A stretch of DNA of 64,000 nucleotides from Corydoras sp. C115. Its lineage: Eukaryota > Chordata > Actinopteri > Siluriformes > Callichthyidae. A program made the translations under genes and the position numbers. This document shows, in pieces, positions 10,237 through 21,642 of the stretch. Positions within the stretch are counted from its first letter, which is position 1. Every line of letters starts with the position of its first letter. The notes beneath the pieces are model-generated. The model was not told where the DNA came from. It worked only from the letters and a program-made list of their open reading frames with translations, and did no database searches. The stretch lies in contig JAFMOC010000024.1 of assembly GCA_019802505.1 (NCBI GenBank), positions 2,286,501-2,350,500 on the forward strand, in the 5' to 3' direction.

Positions 10237-10949
10237 CAGTGGCTCTTAAACTGTGGTGCCACTGGTGGTACGCAAAGTAGTACAATGTGGTACGGCAGAT
10301 AATGGTATGGATGTACAAGACATTATATTTCCTGATATATTTTATAAACTGTGTTCTGTGATTTGCGCACTAGACAGCAGTATTTGATTGTTAGAGAACC
10401 GGAAACATGATCAGCGTTCACTTTAAAAAACTAAATTACATTGCAAAATTCCAGTTCATCAGCATTTTTATTTTCAATTATGAATCAACCCTTATTTTTG
10501 TTTGTAACAGTTTTATAAAAGTAGTAATGCACTCAAGGTTGTGTATTCATTCATTATCTTCCGTTTAAGCCTCTATTTGGGTTGGGGGGGTAATCTATCA
10601 TTGGGCACACCACTCACTCAATACAGACATACATACAAACACATACACAATAATGGGCAATTTAGAGCATTTAATTCACCTTAAATCCATGTTTTTGGAC
10701 TGTGTAAAACCTGGACGAACCCCATGCCGACATGGGTAGAACATGCAAACTCCACCCGCACAGCAACAGCTCTTTTTTGTGATTTATTCACAATAATGCC
10801 ACACCCTCCCGTAACTTATTGCTTTAATATACAACTGCTTGATGTTTGTCATATGTTGTTCTAAAAACAAATGACAAAATTAAACTTGGTACTCATATGT
10901 TTTGGTTTGATGATGGTGGTACTTGGTGTGAAAAGTTTAAGAACCACTG
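10237..10949. mobile_element. Non-autonomous hAT element (hAT-N1) holding a V-SINE
   Basis: The terminal inverted repeats are CAGTGGCTCTTAAACT at the left and AAGTTTAAGAACCACTG at the right, typical of Charlie-like hAT elements. Just inside the left end is GGTGCCACTGGTGGTACGC. The presumed 8-bp target duplication (ACATAGAA/CTGTAGCA) matches at only 4 positions, so the copy is old. There is no transposase. Related but end-less pieces lie at 26635-26860 and 38090-38245. Confidence 0.72.
10543..10770 (-). repeat. V-SINE copy nested in hAT-N1
   Basis: Inverted and decayed: ATTCATTCATTATCTTCCG tail, GGGCACACCACTCACTC, CATGTTTTTGGACTGTG, ATGGGTAGAACATGCAAACTCCACCC. The hAT-like sequence is continuous on either side, so the SINE landed inside the transposon. 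Confidence 0.85.
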
Positions 10950-11300
10950 CTGTAGCATTATCAAACTTGATCGTTATTTGATTCCATTTTTTAATATATA
11001 TGTTTTTAATATCAGGTGTTTGTGGAAGAGATGTGATTTTATATGTTTCTTAAAAATGCTAAGCCTTAGGTGTTGGGAAATTCATTCCACCATTTAGCAT
11101 TGGAGAACACTACGGAGTAAGAATTGGCATAATGGTGAGGTGGAATCACCAGGCGACATTCATCACTAGAACAAAGTGAACGAGCCAGAGTGTATATTAA
11201 AAATATTGAGTGAAGGTTAGAGGGGGCAGATCCAGAGATTGTCCTGTAGGTCAGAGTCAGTGCCTTGTACTGAATCCGAGCAGCTACAGGGATTACTGTT

Positions 11301-12734
11301 AAGCATTAAAAAAAAAAAAAAGTAAAAAAAAAAAAAATTACGCTTCCCGACCCCCACTCTCCCAGCTTCCCGCTGTAACCAATTTGGACCAAACCGTTAA
11401 GTCCATACCACGGTGTGAACCAAACCAATAACTTTGTAGACCATTACACCCCATAATATTATTTCATTAATGCCGTCAGTCTGGTTACAAACCCAAAGTT
11501 GGATACTTGTTATACTTTTATAAAAGTTAAAAAACAAAAAGCATCATGCTCAACTCAGCCCTTGAAGAATATGTCTACAATGCATGGTGGTGTTTGAGAA
11601 AACTTGTAAATTAGGTTACAACACACAGCGGCAACATGATGACCAAAATCTCAGTCATAAAACAGCAATAAAGCTCCATCTCCCCAACTATAAAGACGAC
11701 GGGCCTGGTTTCATTTACTCTTTACTTTGTTATTAAAGAGCTTAGTACAAAAGGCTGAACTTTATTTCTGACTCAAGCAGAAGTTTAATCAGCCGATAAA
11801 TCCTTTCCCACTAATAGGCTGGGACTTTGAGATGACTGTAGGTTCAGCAGCGAGACATACAGACAGACTGAACTGGCTCAGACCACAGACCAATGATTCA
11901 CAGAGGTGAACGTAAGCAAACGTGAATGGAAAGTGACGTACTAATACTGTCTGGCTCTGGCTCTGACTCTTGCTCGCTCTCTCTCTCTCTCATCTAAAGC
12001 AAAAATCTAAACACATCCTGTCTGAAGCAATATATCAGGTAGTCCGAGGCCACAATAACTATTCTAATTTTACCAGGGATAATCAGACATCTTTATTACT
12101 GGTCATTAGTGGTTCTGCAGTGGTCTCTAGCTCGTACAGTGACTTATTGAAGCACATAGTTTATTTGCTCTTACCAACACGGTCCACGCTCACACAAATA
12201 ATGGCTGGTCAAGAGAATCTGTTAAGTTCTCCGTTCTCTCATTAATCTGTTAATGTTATTGTGAGGCTTTACAAAACATTGTTTATTGAAACTAGAGAGG
12301 TGTATTTTCTGGAAAAAAAGGAGTGTGTGATTGCAGCATGGCCATAGGAGACACAGTGCATACCTATACTAAATAATATAGTAAATATATTAATATATAC
12401 CTAAAAGTAAAAAGTGGGCATGGCCAGTTAATTATGTTCTTTCGATCACTAAGACCAGTCTGGCTGCAGTTTAATTAATATAGTTGTATATAGTGTATAA
12501 AATTACAAATATAATATAATTACAACAGGGGTAACCATGACAACCACTATGAATATTAAGATTTCCTTCTTTGATAAGCAGACCCAAAAAAAGAAACACA
12601 GTATATAGCTGAAACTGCAACAATGCCTATTAATCGATTATTTTGAGATTTACTGGTTTATGAGATTGTCAGAAAATAGTGAAACCTGCCAATCAGTGCT
12701 TCCCAAATCCCATAATAACATATACACGTAATGC
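11301..12734. other. Intron 2, unannotated stretch
   Basis: Holds two poly-A tracts near 11308-11336, then DNA with CCAAACCGTTAAG...CATTACACCCC (11370-11455) that resembles the inverted end of a GGTGTAACGGT-type hAT repeat, then apparently unique sequence with a short CT run near 11975. Confidence 0.4.
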
Positions 12735-13060
12735 ATTGGGTGGCACAGTGGTGTAGTGGTTTGCACTGAGGATCCAGGGTCAAATCTTGCTCTGGGTGGT
12801 TTCCATGTTCTCCCCGTGTTTAATGGGTTTTCTCAGGGTTCTCCAGTTTCCTTTCACAGTCCAAAAGCATGGATTCAAGGTGAATTAGCTCAGTATTTAA
12901 GTTGTTGGGCTATCAATCTAAAGGTTGTGGCTCAACAGTTGGCATCGTGTCCTGAGTGTATCTGCCCAGGGGCTGAAACGTGGTCCTCTGGATGGTCATG
13001 GGGAACCCCCCCGCACACCTAGTAGAGGATTAAGGTGAAGGTAATGAGATGAGATAAGAT
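12735..13060 (+). repeat. Chimeric V-SINE containing a SINE-B head
   Basis: The V-SINE head and central block run to GGATTCAAGGTGAATTAG. Sequence then switches to SINE-B head sequence (TAGCTCAGTATTTAAGTTGTTGGG, AATCTAAAGGTTGTGG) at about 12885-12945, and returns to the V-SINE 3' block (GTCCTGAGTGTATCTGCCCAG) with the GATGAGATAAG tail. A template switch or nested insertion would both explain it. Confidence 0.75.
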
Positions 13061-13141
13061 GAATGTGATGCATTGTCTAAACCTCAAAGATCCCAGCCTA
13101 CTTCCAAAAATATACTTTCCTAAAAAGAAGAAAACTTTTAG

Positions 13142-13352
13142 GGGGTGAGGTAGCTCAGTTATTAAGAAGTTGGGCAAGCAATTTGAAGGTTGTGGGTTTA
13201 AATACAAGTCCACTGATATTACCAGTGTGGGTTCTTGGGCAAGAGCTTTAACGCTCATTGCTCTTGGGAACTGTATCATGACTGACCCTCTAGTTGGATG
13301 GAAGTCGCTTTGGATAATAGCATCTGCAAAATAACCAAATGCAAATGTAATG
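13142..13352 (+). repeat. SINE-B copy, full length
   Basis: The A box is TAGCTCAGTTATTAAG, the B-box region GGTTTAAATAC, and the tail GAAGTCGCTTTGGATAATAG...AAATGCAAATGTAATG. All parts are in order, with moderate divergence. Confidence 0.85.
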
Positions 13353-13932
13353 TTTTAATCCAAACAGTTGTAGATTATGGAAAATGTTTAACCTACAAAT
13401 TATTGCATTTCTATTTTAGTCTTTCAAATATCGGCCTCCATCAAAGCTAACTGGCTCACAGATTCTTTTTATTTATAGTAGTAGTGTTTATATAATGTTC
13501 AAATACACAGGACATGACGGGTGCTTCAACTATAAAAACAATTCACTGAAAAATTCCTTCCATTCATTTACAGAAACACTTCCAGACAACTTTAAAGACT
13601 TAACTGCGAAAACCACAATTTCTTCAAATACACTCAGGGTCTAATTTACTTTATACACATGAGCTGGGTGGAAGCGTGCGTTGCTCAGGCTAAAAAAGAA
13701 TCTCCTTATGCAACACTCAACTGCTTTCTATTAGCCTCCCGCTCTGTGGTTTGTTCACATTTAGGGAGCCTACAAACAGTGCTATTCTGAAGCATGCATC
13801 AAAGTCCTGCATTACTTCATCCAATAGAAATGAGTAGATCTGCAGGAGTATGCAGGGCAGGATTTACTTTTATGGTAGATGTGGGTAAAGTTGTATACGA
13901 AAAACAATCGACCTGAAATGAAAAAAAAAAAG
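13353..13932. other. Intron 2, unannotated stretch
   Basis: No recognised exon or repeat before the next pair of V-SINEs. Confidence 0.4.
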
Positions 13933-14142
13933 AATCCCAATCTGTGTGGGATTTCCATGTTCTCCTCATGTCCATGTGGGTTTCCTCTGGGTTCTCCCAC
14001 AGTCTAAAAACATTGAATGCGCTAATTTGCCCCATATAATGTTTGTGTGTGTGTGTGTATGTGTGTGTGCCCTGGATGAGTGTGGGGAACCTCCGCGACC
14101 CTAGTAAAGAATTATGCGGAAGATAATGAAAAAATGAATGAA
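13933..14142 (+). repeat. V-SINE 5'-truncated copy
   Basis: It begins at AATCCCAATCTG after an A run, and has lost most of the GCCCAGCGATAGATTGG block, jumping from (GT)n to CCCTGGATGAGTGTGGGG. The tail is GCGGAAGATAATG with ATGAATGAATG. Confidence 0.85.
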
Positions 14143-14159
14143 TGTAAACTCAAAAATGA

Positions 14160-14445
14160 TGGCTAGGGATCTAGGTTCGAATCCCAATCTGGGTGGAGTT
14201 TCTATGTTCTGTCCGCTTGGGTTTCCTCCTGGTTCTCCGGTTTTCTCCCATGGATTCCAGATAAACTGAATGCTCTAAATTGCCCCATATAGTGTGTGTG
14301 TGTTTCTGTTTGAGTGTGTGCAGTGATAGATTGGTGCCCTGTCCTGGATGTATGTTCCCAGCGCCTGTAACGTTCTCCCCTAGATGGGCATTTGCCCCCC
14401 CCCCGCAACCCTAATAGAGGATTAACTGGAAAATAATGAATAAAT
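14160..14445 (+). repeat. V-SINE copy, head truncated
   Basis: It begins near GGCTAGGGATCTAGGTTCGAATCCC and is complete to AGAGGATTAACTGGAAAATAATG. It lies in tandem with the preceding copy, 17 bp apart. Confidence 0.87.
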
Positions 14446-15955
14446 TACAATCTTTTATTATTTGGACATATCTCTATCAATTAAAAAAAAAAAAGTTTGT
14501 AGCCAGCCCTATTGGAGAACATGTTGAAAAGCACAGTTTTTGTAAATGCTCTTTTCTGTTCCAACATGACTATGACAAAAAGTCAGGGTCCATTAAGACA
14601 CGGGTAAGTCTGATGTGAATAAAGTGGACTGGCCCACACAGAGCTCTGACCTCAATCCCATCACACACCTTTGAGTGACAGGATATCTTATCCCACATCA
14701 ATGTATGACCTCACAGAAACTTTTCCACAGACATTTCCACAAACATACTCCAAAATCTTACAGAAAGCTTTAAAAATGGCGGGCGGTTGAGGACAATATT
14801 TAACTCAATGCAGAGAGTGGAGCATGAAAACTCACTGGGCTTTTCCAGAATTACACACAAAACCAAACAAGCATCTGTCGTGGCGTGACACTTAAATATG
14901 ACTCACCGTTTGATTACAATGATCCAAATTTAACATCCACAATCCAAACAGCTTTTTATCAAATTAAAAAAGACAAACATAGCAATTTCCATGGTGTTTC
15001 AGAAACTAGAATGAGCTGGAACAGTCTCTTAGCATTTAAGTCAGTTAATGGGTAGCTTATCTGTTTACGGAAATATACAATTTGTCCTATATGAAAAGTT
15101 AGGGCAGCGAACCCTGTGTGATGTCATGACATGAACTTCAAAGACCATTGATTACATCCTGAGCACAGACAATTAAATATCATTGAGCACCCTTTAGTTT
15201 GGCAGCAGCTAGTCACCGTGTTTGTTATGGTTTGATTGTATCCGTCATGGAAACTTGACGTGTGAGTGACACACTCGTCAGACGGCACACTCACCATCTC
15301 TCATTTGTAACATTAATATAATTCCCAAAGCACAATAGTCCACCAGGGTATGTTAAGACTTGCAGGAGAACACATTTACTTGGGAAAACAAAGTGGTGAG
15401 TAATTGGCAGATGGGTGTGTAGTACTAGTTCCACTTTCATTGGTAGCCAACAGTGACAAATAAAAAGGTCTAAACTATCAGCTAAATGTAAACCATAACT
15501 AACTGTAAACCAGCTGGTTCTTAGACCTTCAAACTGATTTCTCCTCACAGAACAGTGCTGTCCAGCAACCCCATCTAAATACCAACCTGTTCACTACTAA
15601 CAGTAAAAACAGGTATCTAGAACACTGGGAGAACTAGAATGCCTTTGTATAATAAAAAGGGAGTATACACTAGAACCGTATGTCAAGAGCGTCAGTGATC
15701 CACAGCAGAGATGGATCCTGACCAAGTACCGTCTCGGTGACCACAGACTGGATGGAGCGATGCTGTGGTCAGTGTGAGAGCGGAGAGGTGAAGACAGAGA
15801 TGCATTTGCTGTCCAAAATTTAAAATATTTAGAGACAATTTCACACACAAAATTAACCAGAATTGGAGCAATCACAAATTATACTGGGACAGGGGCGCAC
15901 GGCACCCCTCGCTGCTCAGTATGTATCAGCACTTCACCTCCAGAGAGACAGTGTG
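14446..15955. other. Intron 2, unannotated stretch
   Basis: About 1.5 kb with no recognised mobile element. Two minus-strand open frames of 85 and 92 codons (15291-15875) have no family resemblance I can name and no clear in-phase splice sites to plekhg5 exons. Confidence 0.4.
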
Positions 15956-16215
15956 TAACACTACATACAATTCACACTAAATAAATATATAAAAGAAAGG
16001 TCATGTATATATACACTGTAGATCTTTTTTAAATTTCACAAATCTACATTGTAATTTTATAACATTTTTATTTTATATTATTATTTCTATTTTTATCTCT
16101 TATATTAATTCCTCGCCTTATTATTTCATTTTATTTTTTTTTACTTTGGGGTAATGCTTTGATAATATTGTTGTACATAAAGCCATGCCAATAAAGCTAC
16201 TCTGAATCTTGAATC
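15956..16215 (+). repeat. Possible LINE 3' end
   Basis: It ends GCCATGCCAATAAAGCTACTCTGAATC then CTTGAATC, which looks like the 3' terminus of fish non-LTR elements with a short GAATCTT repeat. No coding part is seen. Confidence 0.4.
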
Positions 16216-16904
16216 TATAAGATAATTAGTTATAAAAAGTATAAAATATAAAATACGGATCCAAAAATGTAATAAATTTTGTTCATTCTATACTTTAATG
16301 GCAACACAATTAAAAACACTGGTTCACCGGATGCTAAATACAAAAAAAAAAAGTAAAAACTAATCATTTTAAAAGAAAATGAACCAAAAACGAGCAGAAT
16401 GCTCATTTTATAGCACAACGTTGTTGGTTAGCATTTTAGAAACCATTTCCACTCATAGAAACCATTTTTATTTTACAGTCATGACCTCATTATTATATTG
16501 TCAGATTATCCAGATCCAAATCCTCTAAGCTCCTACAATATTTATTTCCCAGCGGGAGATTTTAGGCTGACCATCATGTTGACCTGCGACCACTCAGCCA
16601 TCTGTGGTGCCGACAATTACTTCCGAAGTAAGCATAAAGTAAACATCACCCGACCACATCCATGTGGAAGCTCCGTCCTCCGGTTTAAAGAGGGAAAAAA
16701 AAAAAAACATGAGTTGAAGGAGTGAACTCACCAGTAGCTGCTCTTAAAGACAACCGAACAAAGTGAGAGCAAAGTGCGAGGAATCAAGATCATACAGCCC
16801 ACCGTGACGTAAGACTGCTATTCATAGCTCAAGGGGGAATAGAGTCAGGAAGAACGGGACAGGGAGACGCAAAATGAGAAAGAAAGAGAGAGGGCGGGAG
16901 AGGG

Positions 16905-16905
16905 A

Positions 16906-16966
<61 letters not shown>

Positions 16967-16972
16967 GAAAGA
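16905..16972. repeat. (GA)n microsatellite
   Basis: Purine tract, mainly GA dinucleotides, within a longer GGGAGA-rich region. The Ser/Leu open frames on the other strand are artefacts. Confidence 0.95.
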
Positions 16973-17224
16973 AGGGAGGGAGAAAGACGAGCATAATACA
17001 ATAAAGCAAAAGATTATCAAATAAAACCAATTAAAAATCTCCAGTTTATTTCGGAACTATGACAAGTAATTACATTTCCCTTTAAAGATAATGAATGACA
17101 AATGGGTCCGTCAGACAGATGAGAAGTTTTCTCAGATGCCACAACTTCAATGTTGGATTGGAGTTCACTCTAAAGGGCTCATGCACATAATTAATAATCT
17201 TGTGTACTACATTTGATTTCGTTA

Positions 17225-17512
17225 ATTTCAATCATTATCTTCCGCTTAATCCTAGCGGGGAAGGGTCGCGGGGAATGCTCCCCATGACCATCCAGGGGAG
17301 ATATTTTGGGTGCTGGGCAGATACACCCAGGACAGGGTGCCAAACTATCACTGGGCACCCTCGCTCACACAGACACACATGAACCATATAGGGCGTTCAA
17401 TTTTACCATATTTTTGAACTGTGGGAGGAAACCGTACAGAGGAACCCCATGCTGACATGGGGAGAACATGGACACTCCACCCAGATTGGGATTCGAACCT
17501 GGATCCCTAGCA
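17225..17512 (-). repeat. V-SINE copy
   Basis: Inverted. From CATTATCTTCCGCTTAATCC through CATCCAGGGGAGATATTTTGGG and ATTGGGATTCGAACCTGGATCCC. The head beyond the B box is lost. Confidence 0.87.
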
Positions 17513-17564
17513 CCAAAAGTCAAATAATAATATAATGAATTATAATAATTAAGTCATCTTTTAT

Positions 17565-17862
17565 CTTTTATCATTAATCCGCCACTAGGGTGGCGGAGTG
17601 GGGTTCCTCATGCCCATCCAGAGGAGAAAGTTTCGGGTACTGGGCACACCCAGGACAAGACACACACAAAAAATTTAGAGCATTCAATTAAGCTTACACC
17701 CATGTTTTTTGACTGTGGGAGGAAAAACGGAGAACCCAGAGGAAACGCACACAGACACCCACACAGAAAAACATGGAAACTCCACCCACATTGGGATTCG
17801 AACCTGGATCCCCAGCTCTCAGAGGCAAACATGCTAACCATTAAGCCACCATGCCACAATGT
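17565..17862 (-). repeat. V-SINE copy
   Basis: Inverted and near complete: CATGCCCATCCAGAGGAGAAAG, internal loss of the GATAGATTGG part, then TTGGGATTCGAACCTGG and CTAACCATTAAGCCACCATGCC. Confidence 0.88.
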
Positions 17863-17904
17863 CAATAATATCAAGTTAAAAATTCCAAATTATTTATTAA
17901 TAAA

Positions 17905-18165
17905 ACGGAGTGGAGTTTCCATGTTCTCCCCCTGTCCACGTGGGTTTCCTCCGGGTTTTCCGGTTTCCTCCCACAGTCCAAAAACATGGATTCAAAGTAT
18001 TTTAAATGCTGTAAATTGCCCCTTATAGTGTATGTTTGTCTGTTTGAGCGAATTTTGTCCAACGATAGATTGGAACCCTGTCCTGGGTGTATCTGCCCAA
18101 TGCCCGAAATTTTCTCCCCTGAATGGTCATGGGGAAATGCCACGTAACCCTAGTAGAGGATTAAT
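17905..18165 (+). repeat. V-SINE copy, head truncated
   Basis: It starts at GGAGTGGAGTTTCCATG and runs to CCTAGTAGAGGATTAATTAGG. It faces the previous inverted copy 40 bp away, so the two could fold into a hairpin. Confidence 0.87.
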
Positions 18166-19039
18166 TAGGTTAAATTTTTACTTTTACTGGAGGGGGACAA
18201 ATTAATAGTCTTTTTTGTATTTTGATATTTTATTCGTTGAGTTAAACTGCAATTTATTGGTTTGTCTGCTGAGAGAGTGCAATCTTTTTTAAATCAAAGT
18301 TTTTCTTTAAATAAAGTGGCAAAATTATTTAAAAAAAAAAAAAAAAAACAAGTTCAGTTGTAGGCCAAATATTTTTTCTTGTTCAAATTCAGCTTCGGTT
18401 AAAAATTTCATTTTGGTGCATTGCAAGTTTCTAGAGATGTTCAGCAACAAGCCAGGCACCGGCTCACACCACACATTCAGTAACACTGCCGATTGCAGCA
18501 ACAGGTTGTGGATGACTCTTACTAACTGACTCTGACTCTAGAATCAGCACATAGCCATGACCTTAGACTCTGATTCAGCTGGTCGCTGTTTGAAGACTCG
18601 TCAGTTTGAACTAGATTCCAGTCTCGTGCAGAGAGATGAAACGAAGATCTCCATTGATCAGAAGAGAAATGACGGTCCTGTTTTTATTCAGCGGCTTTGT
18701 CTGAAAGTTCAGCGAGCGTCATGCTGAGTCATCTGATCTACGCGGGATATTCTTTTATCTTTATGCAGTAACATTCATTGTTGGGTTAAACGGTTTTAAA
18801 CCGGATTTAAAAAATGAGTCATTAGATTTTACCGATTTCTGTATCTATGCAACGTATTTCAGCAAAAATGTATAAATAAATTAATAAAATTAAAAAAATA
18901 ATAAAATTATTATTAAGCTGATAATTTAAAATGTTCAAACTTAAATAGATTTTCAAAAAAGCTTATGCAAATTTTATATCTACAGGAATAAACACCAAAA
19001 TATACTATAGAATCATTTGTTCAATAAATTGGAAGGGGG
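18166..19039. other. Intron 2, unannotated stretch
   Basis: Includes an A run near 18331-18348 and otherwise apparently unique sequence. No exon was seen. Confidence 0.4.
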
Positions 19040-19390
19040 GGGTGGGGGTGGGGGGGGCTTAGTGATTAGCACATTGACCTCTCAGTGCTGAGGGGTTCAA
19101 ATTCCAAACTGGGTGGAGTTTCCATGTTCTTCCCGTGTCCACCTGGGTTTCCTCCAGGTTCTCCGGTTTCCTCCCACAATCCAAAAACATGAATTCAAGG
19201 CAAGTTGGCTGCTCTAAATTGCCCCTATATTGTGAGTGTGTGTGAGAATGAAGTGACTGTACAGAGTGCATCCTTCTCAGCACCAGAAATGTTCTCCCTT
19301 GGATGGGGATGGATGGTTATGAGCACCCCCACCCCCCATGACTTTTATACCTAGTACAGGATTGAGACGGCGATAACGGCGAGAAAATTC
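19040..19390 (+). repeat. V-SINE copy with G-rich start
   Basis: A G-rich run (19035-19055) precedes GCTTAGTGATTAGCAC. The central block is intact (GGTTTCCTCCAGGTTCTCCGGTTTCC), the GCCCAGCGATAG segment is deleted, and the tail is TACAGGATTGAGACGG. Confidence 0.85.
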
Positions 19391-20245
19391 TTCCTTTCCA
19401 TTATTAAATAAATTCCTTGAATAGTACAATGGGAACACAGGCCCCAATAAACTTTAAATTTTAAAGTAAAATCTTTCTACTCTGAGAGATTCTCTTTTTG
19501 TTACTTTTTACTTTTCTGTTGAAAAGTAAAAAAGTGAGTTCATTCTTAAAAGATAGGATAATTTTAACATTGGAGAAACCAGATCAACCTGCACAGTAAT
19601 AAAGAAAAAAACTAGGTCAAAAACAACTCAAATTGATGCTCAAAAAAGTGAAAAATTAAGAGAAGATTGAGGCAGCTGCATGCATAGAGAACCAAAAAGA
19701 GAGCTGAAGATATTGAACAAAAAAAGAAAAAGAAGAACTACTGGTGTTCAAAGTCTGCTCCAGCTCAGACCTGCTTGCTTGTTCTGCTCAGGCAAACATG
19801 TTCCAACTGCTCCAAAAAGACACTGTGATCCACGACATTCTCGCGAAATTCAGCAGAAGCTTCTGCCAGCCGTCCAAATCAAAATTTCCATGTACGAACA
19901 CAGCGGATCCCGACGCGTTAGCTTCAGACAGGCCTGTGCAAAGTCTCCAAAATGTAGCCTGTTTCCAAAATGTCATTAATTTGAATTGTTTCATGTAGTA
20001 GACTTACAGTATGCAGTATGACATTCCTGCGAGCATGTAGCTAAATCGGCTACAAGTTGGGTGTCGTTACACACCGTGAGTTTTAACATGCTTTATTCTA
20101 AGGAAGTTTGATTGTTATTATCTCATTAATTTAATGCTGCGTAATCTTTAAAACAAATGTTTGGGCAACTTTACTGTTAACAATATGTAAAATAGTTAAC
20201 CTAAATCCATTTCCTTTTACATTTAAATGCTGCACTGTGTCTACT
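19391..20245. other. Intron 2, unannotated stretch
   Basis: Overlapping 60-99-codon frames on both strands at 19680-19998 have no recognised domain. No repeat was identified. Confidence 0.35.
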
Positions 20246-20249
20246 GCTT

Positions 20250-20740
20250 ATTAAAAAATGTGTCCTTAAATCTGATTGGCTGAGCCGTTTGTCCAGCCGT
20301 GACATAATTGACAATAACACATATCTCTCTGACCGCTTTACATTTGTATCAATGTGTGAATTACCACACATTTTTTATATACTGTGTTCTATAATGTGGC
20401 CAGTAGAGGGCAGTATTTAATTGTTAGAGAAACCGGTAACCTGTCAGTGTTCACACCAAAAACCGGTCTAGATCACATTGCAGAAGACCAGTTTATTAAT
20501 GTTTATGCTTTCATTAAACACGTTTATAAATCAAACCTTGTTTTCTTTTATTATAGTGTGTTTGTAACCATTTTATAAAAGCAATAAAACGCTTGAGGTT
20601 GTATAATATTGTGAATAAATTACGGGAAAGCGGTGTAACTGTACTCCACTACTTGTCGTGCTTAACACCTTTCCTGTGATTTATTTACAATAATGCATAC
20701 CCTCTCATCGCACTAATGGCTTTGCCGTCCTGCTAGGATG
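20250..20740 (+). repeat. Interspersed repeat R1 (about 500 bp)
   Basis: This is the best copy of a family seen also near 27345-27550, 28955-29290, 45985-46480 and 47548-48190. Marks in order: CCTTAAATCTGATTGGCTGAG, CCAGCCGTGACATAATTGAC, GGCCAGTAGAGGGCAGTATTT, TTGTTAGAGAAACCGG, CATTTTATAAAAGCAATAA, and TTTACAATAATGCAT. Its second half is shared with hAT-N1 (10237-10949), so it is probably a hAT-like non-autonomous family whose ends are not resolved here. Confidence 0.7.
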
Positions 20741-20784
20741 TTACAGCAAAGCCCACTGTGTACAGGTTTGTCACAGGTCGTCTT

Positions 20785-21642
20785 TCCTTCCCACTGTCGC
20801 TTTGGCTTGCTTTGTGAGGTTTCAGGCTTAAAAAAAACACTGCTTTGAGACTATATATTATTGTATACTATTATACTATTGTAAAAAGCTCTATACAGAC
20901 CCTTTCCAAAAAAAAAATTATATCATGGAAAAGTTGATTAATTTTATCTTCCAGCAGGATCTGACACTTGCCCATGCCACCAGAAGCACAAAACCTGGTT
21001 TGATGTCCATGCCATCACAGTGCGTGACAGGCCAGCCAACTCGCAGAACCTAACCCCATTGAGAATCTATGGGGTATTCTAAAGAAGAAAATGAGGGACA
21101 ACAGACCCAACAACAAAGAAGAGCTGACAGCAAGAATCAAGGAAATCCAGGCTTCCATAACTCCCAGGCTGATTGCCTTGATGCAACATGGTGCTTCTGA
21201 AGGCATTAGCAGAGTCCAGGTCCTGCTGGAAGATAAAATCTGTGTCTCCATACAGATCCTCAAAAGAAGGAATCATGAAGTCCTCTAAAACATTCTGATA
21301 GACTGTTGCGGTGACCTTGGATTTAAGAAAGCAGTGTTTACCAACCCCAGCACCGGACATTGCACCCCAAATCTGTGTATATTTCACACTGGACCTCAAG
21401 CAGTTTGGATTCTGTTCCTCACCTCTACTGTTAGTAGATGATTAATGTGTAACATTCTGTTTAAAACATACATGCCCTGCAAAATTTGGGCTGATTTCTC
21501 CACAGTATTCAATTTTTTTGAATTCCTGCTTTCCTGGGTTTAACTTTTTGAATGGAATTATGAAAATTAATGAACTTTACTATGATATTAATTTTTTTTG
21601 GAAAGGGTCTGTAAAAGTAAATAAACTTAAACTTACCTTAGT
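20785..21642 (+). repeat. L2-like LINE 3' tail, split by a Tc1 derivative
   Basis: The left piece (CCACTGTCGCTTTGGCTTGC..., ATTGTAAAAAGCTCTA) ends at 20895 and the right piece (AAAGTAAATAAACTTAAACTT) resumes at 21612. Other copies show the motif uninterrupted as AAAAAGCGCTATATAAATAAA, so the insertion hit a TA inside the TATATA part. Confidence 0.75.
20896..21611. mobile_element. Fold-back Tc1/mariner derivative, copy A
   Basis: A 716-bp element bounded by TA on each side, with termini CAGACCCTTTCC and GGAAAGGGTCTG and inverted similarity over about 50 bp. The left arm reads forward as the C-terminal half of a Tc1 transposase (FQQDL-like, then RDRPANS, MRDNRPNNKEEL). At about 21188 it switches into the inverted middle of the same gene, whose minus-strand frame reads KVTATVYQNVLEDFMIPSFE and DFIFQQDLDSA. 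Thus 20943-20992 and 21188-21239 are inverted repeats of each other. It cannot encode a functional transposase. Confidence 0.82.

Larger units (their letters stand above)
10155..11300 (-). repeat. Interspersed repeat RX, split by a hAT element
   Basis: The left piece (10155-10230) begins with the TTTAGCAGACGCTTTTATCC motif. The right piece (about 10960-11300) holds GAAATTCATTCCACCATT, GGTGAGGTGGAATCACCAGG, GCAGATCCAGAGATTGTCCTG and AGTGCCTTGTACTGAATCCGAG. The same order appears at 60718-61735, which shows the two pieces belong together. It is probably a LINE-mobilised or LINE-derived repeat reading on the minus strand, because its left end is the L2-type tail inverted. Confidence 0.6.

Noticed and set aside
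15291..15875. Two adjacent minus-strand frames (85 and 92 codons)
   Set aside because: No recognised domain, no phase-compatible splice signals with plekhg5 exons, and ordinary length for chance frames in 64 kb.
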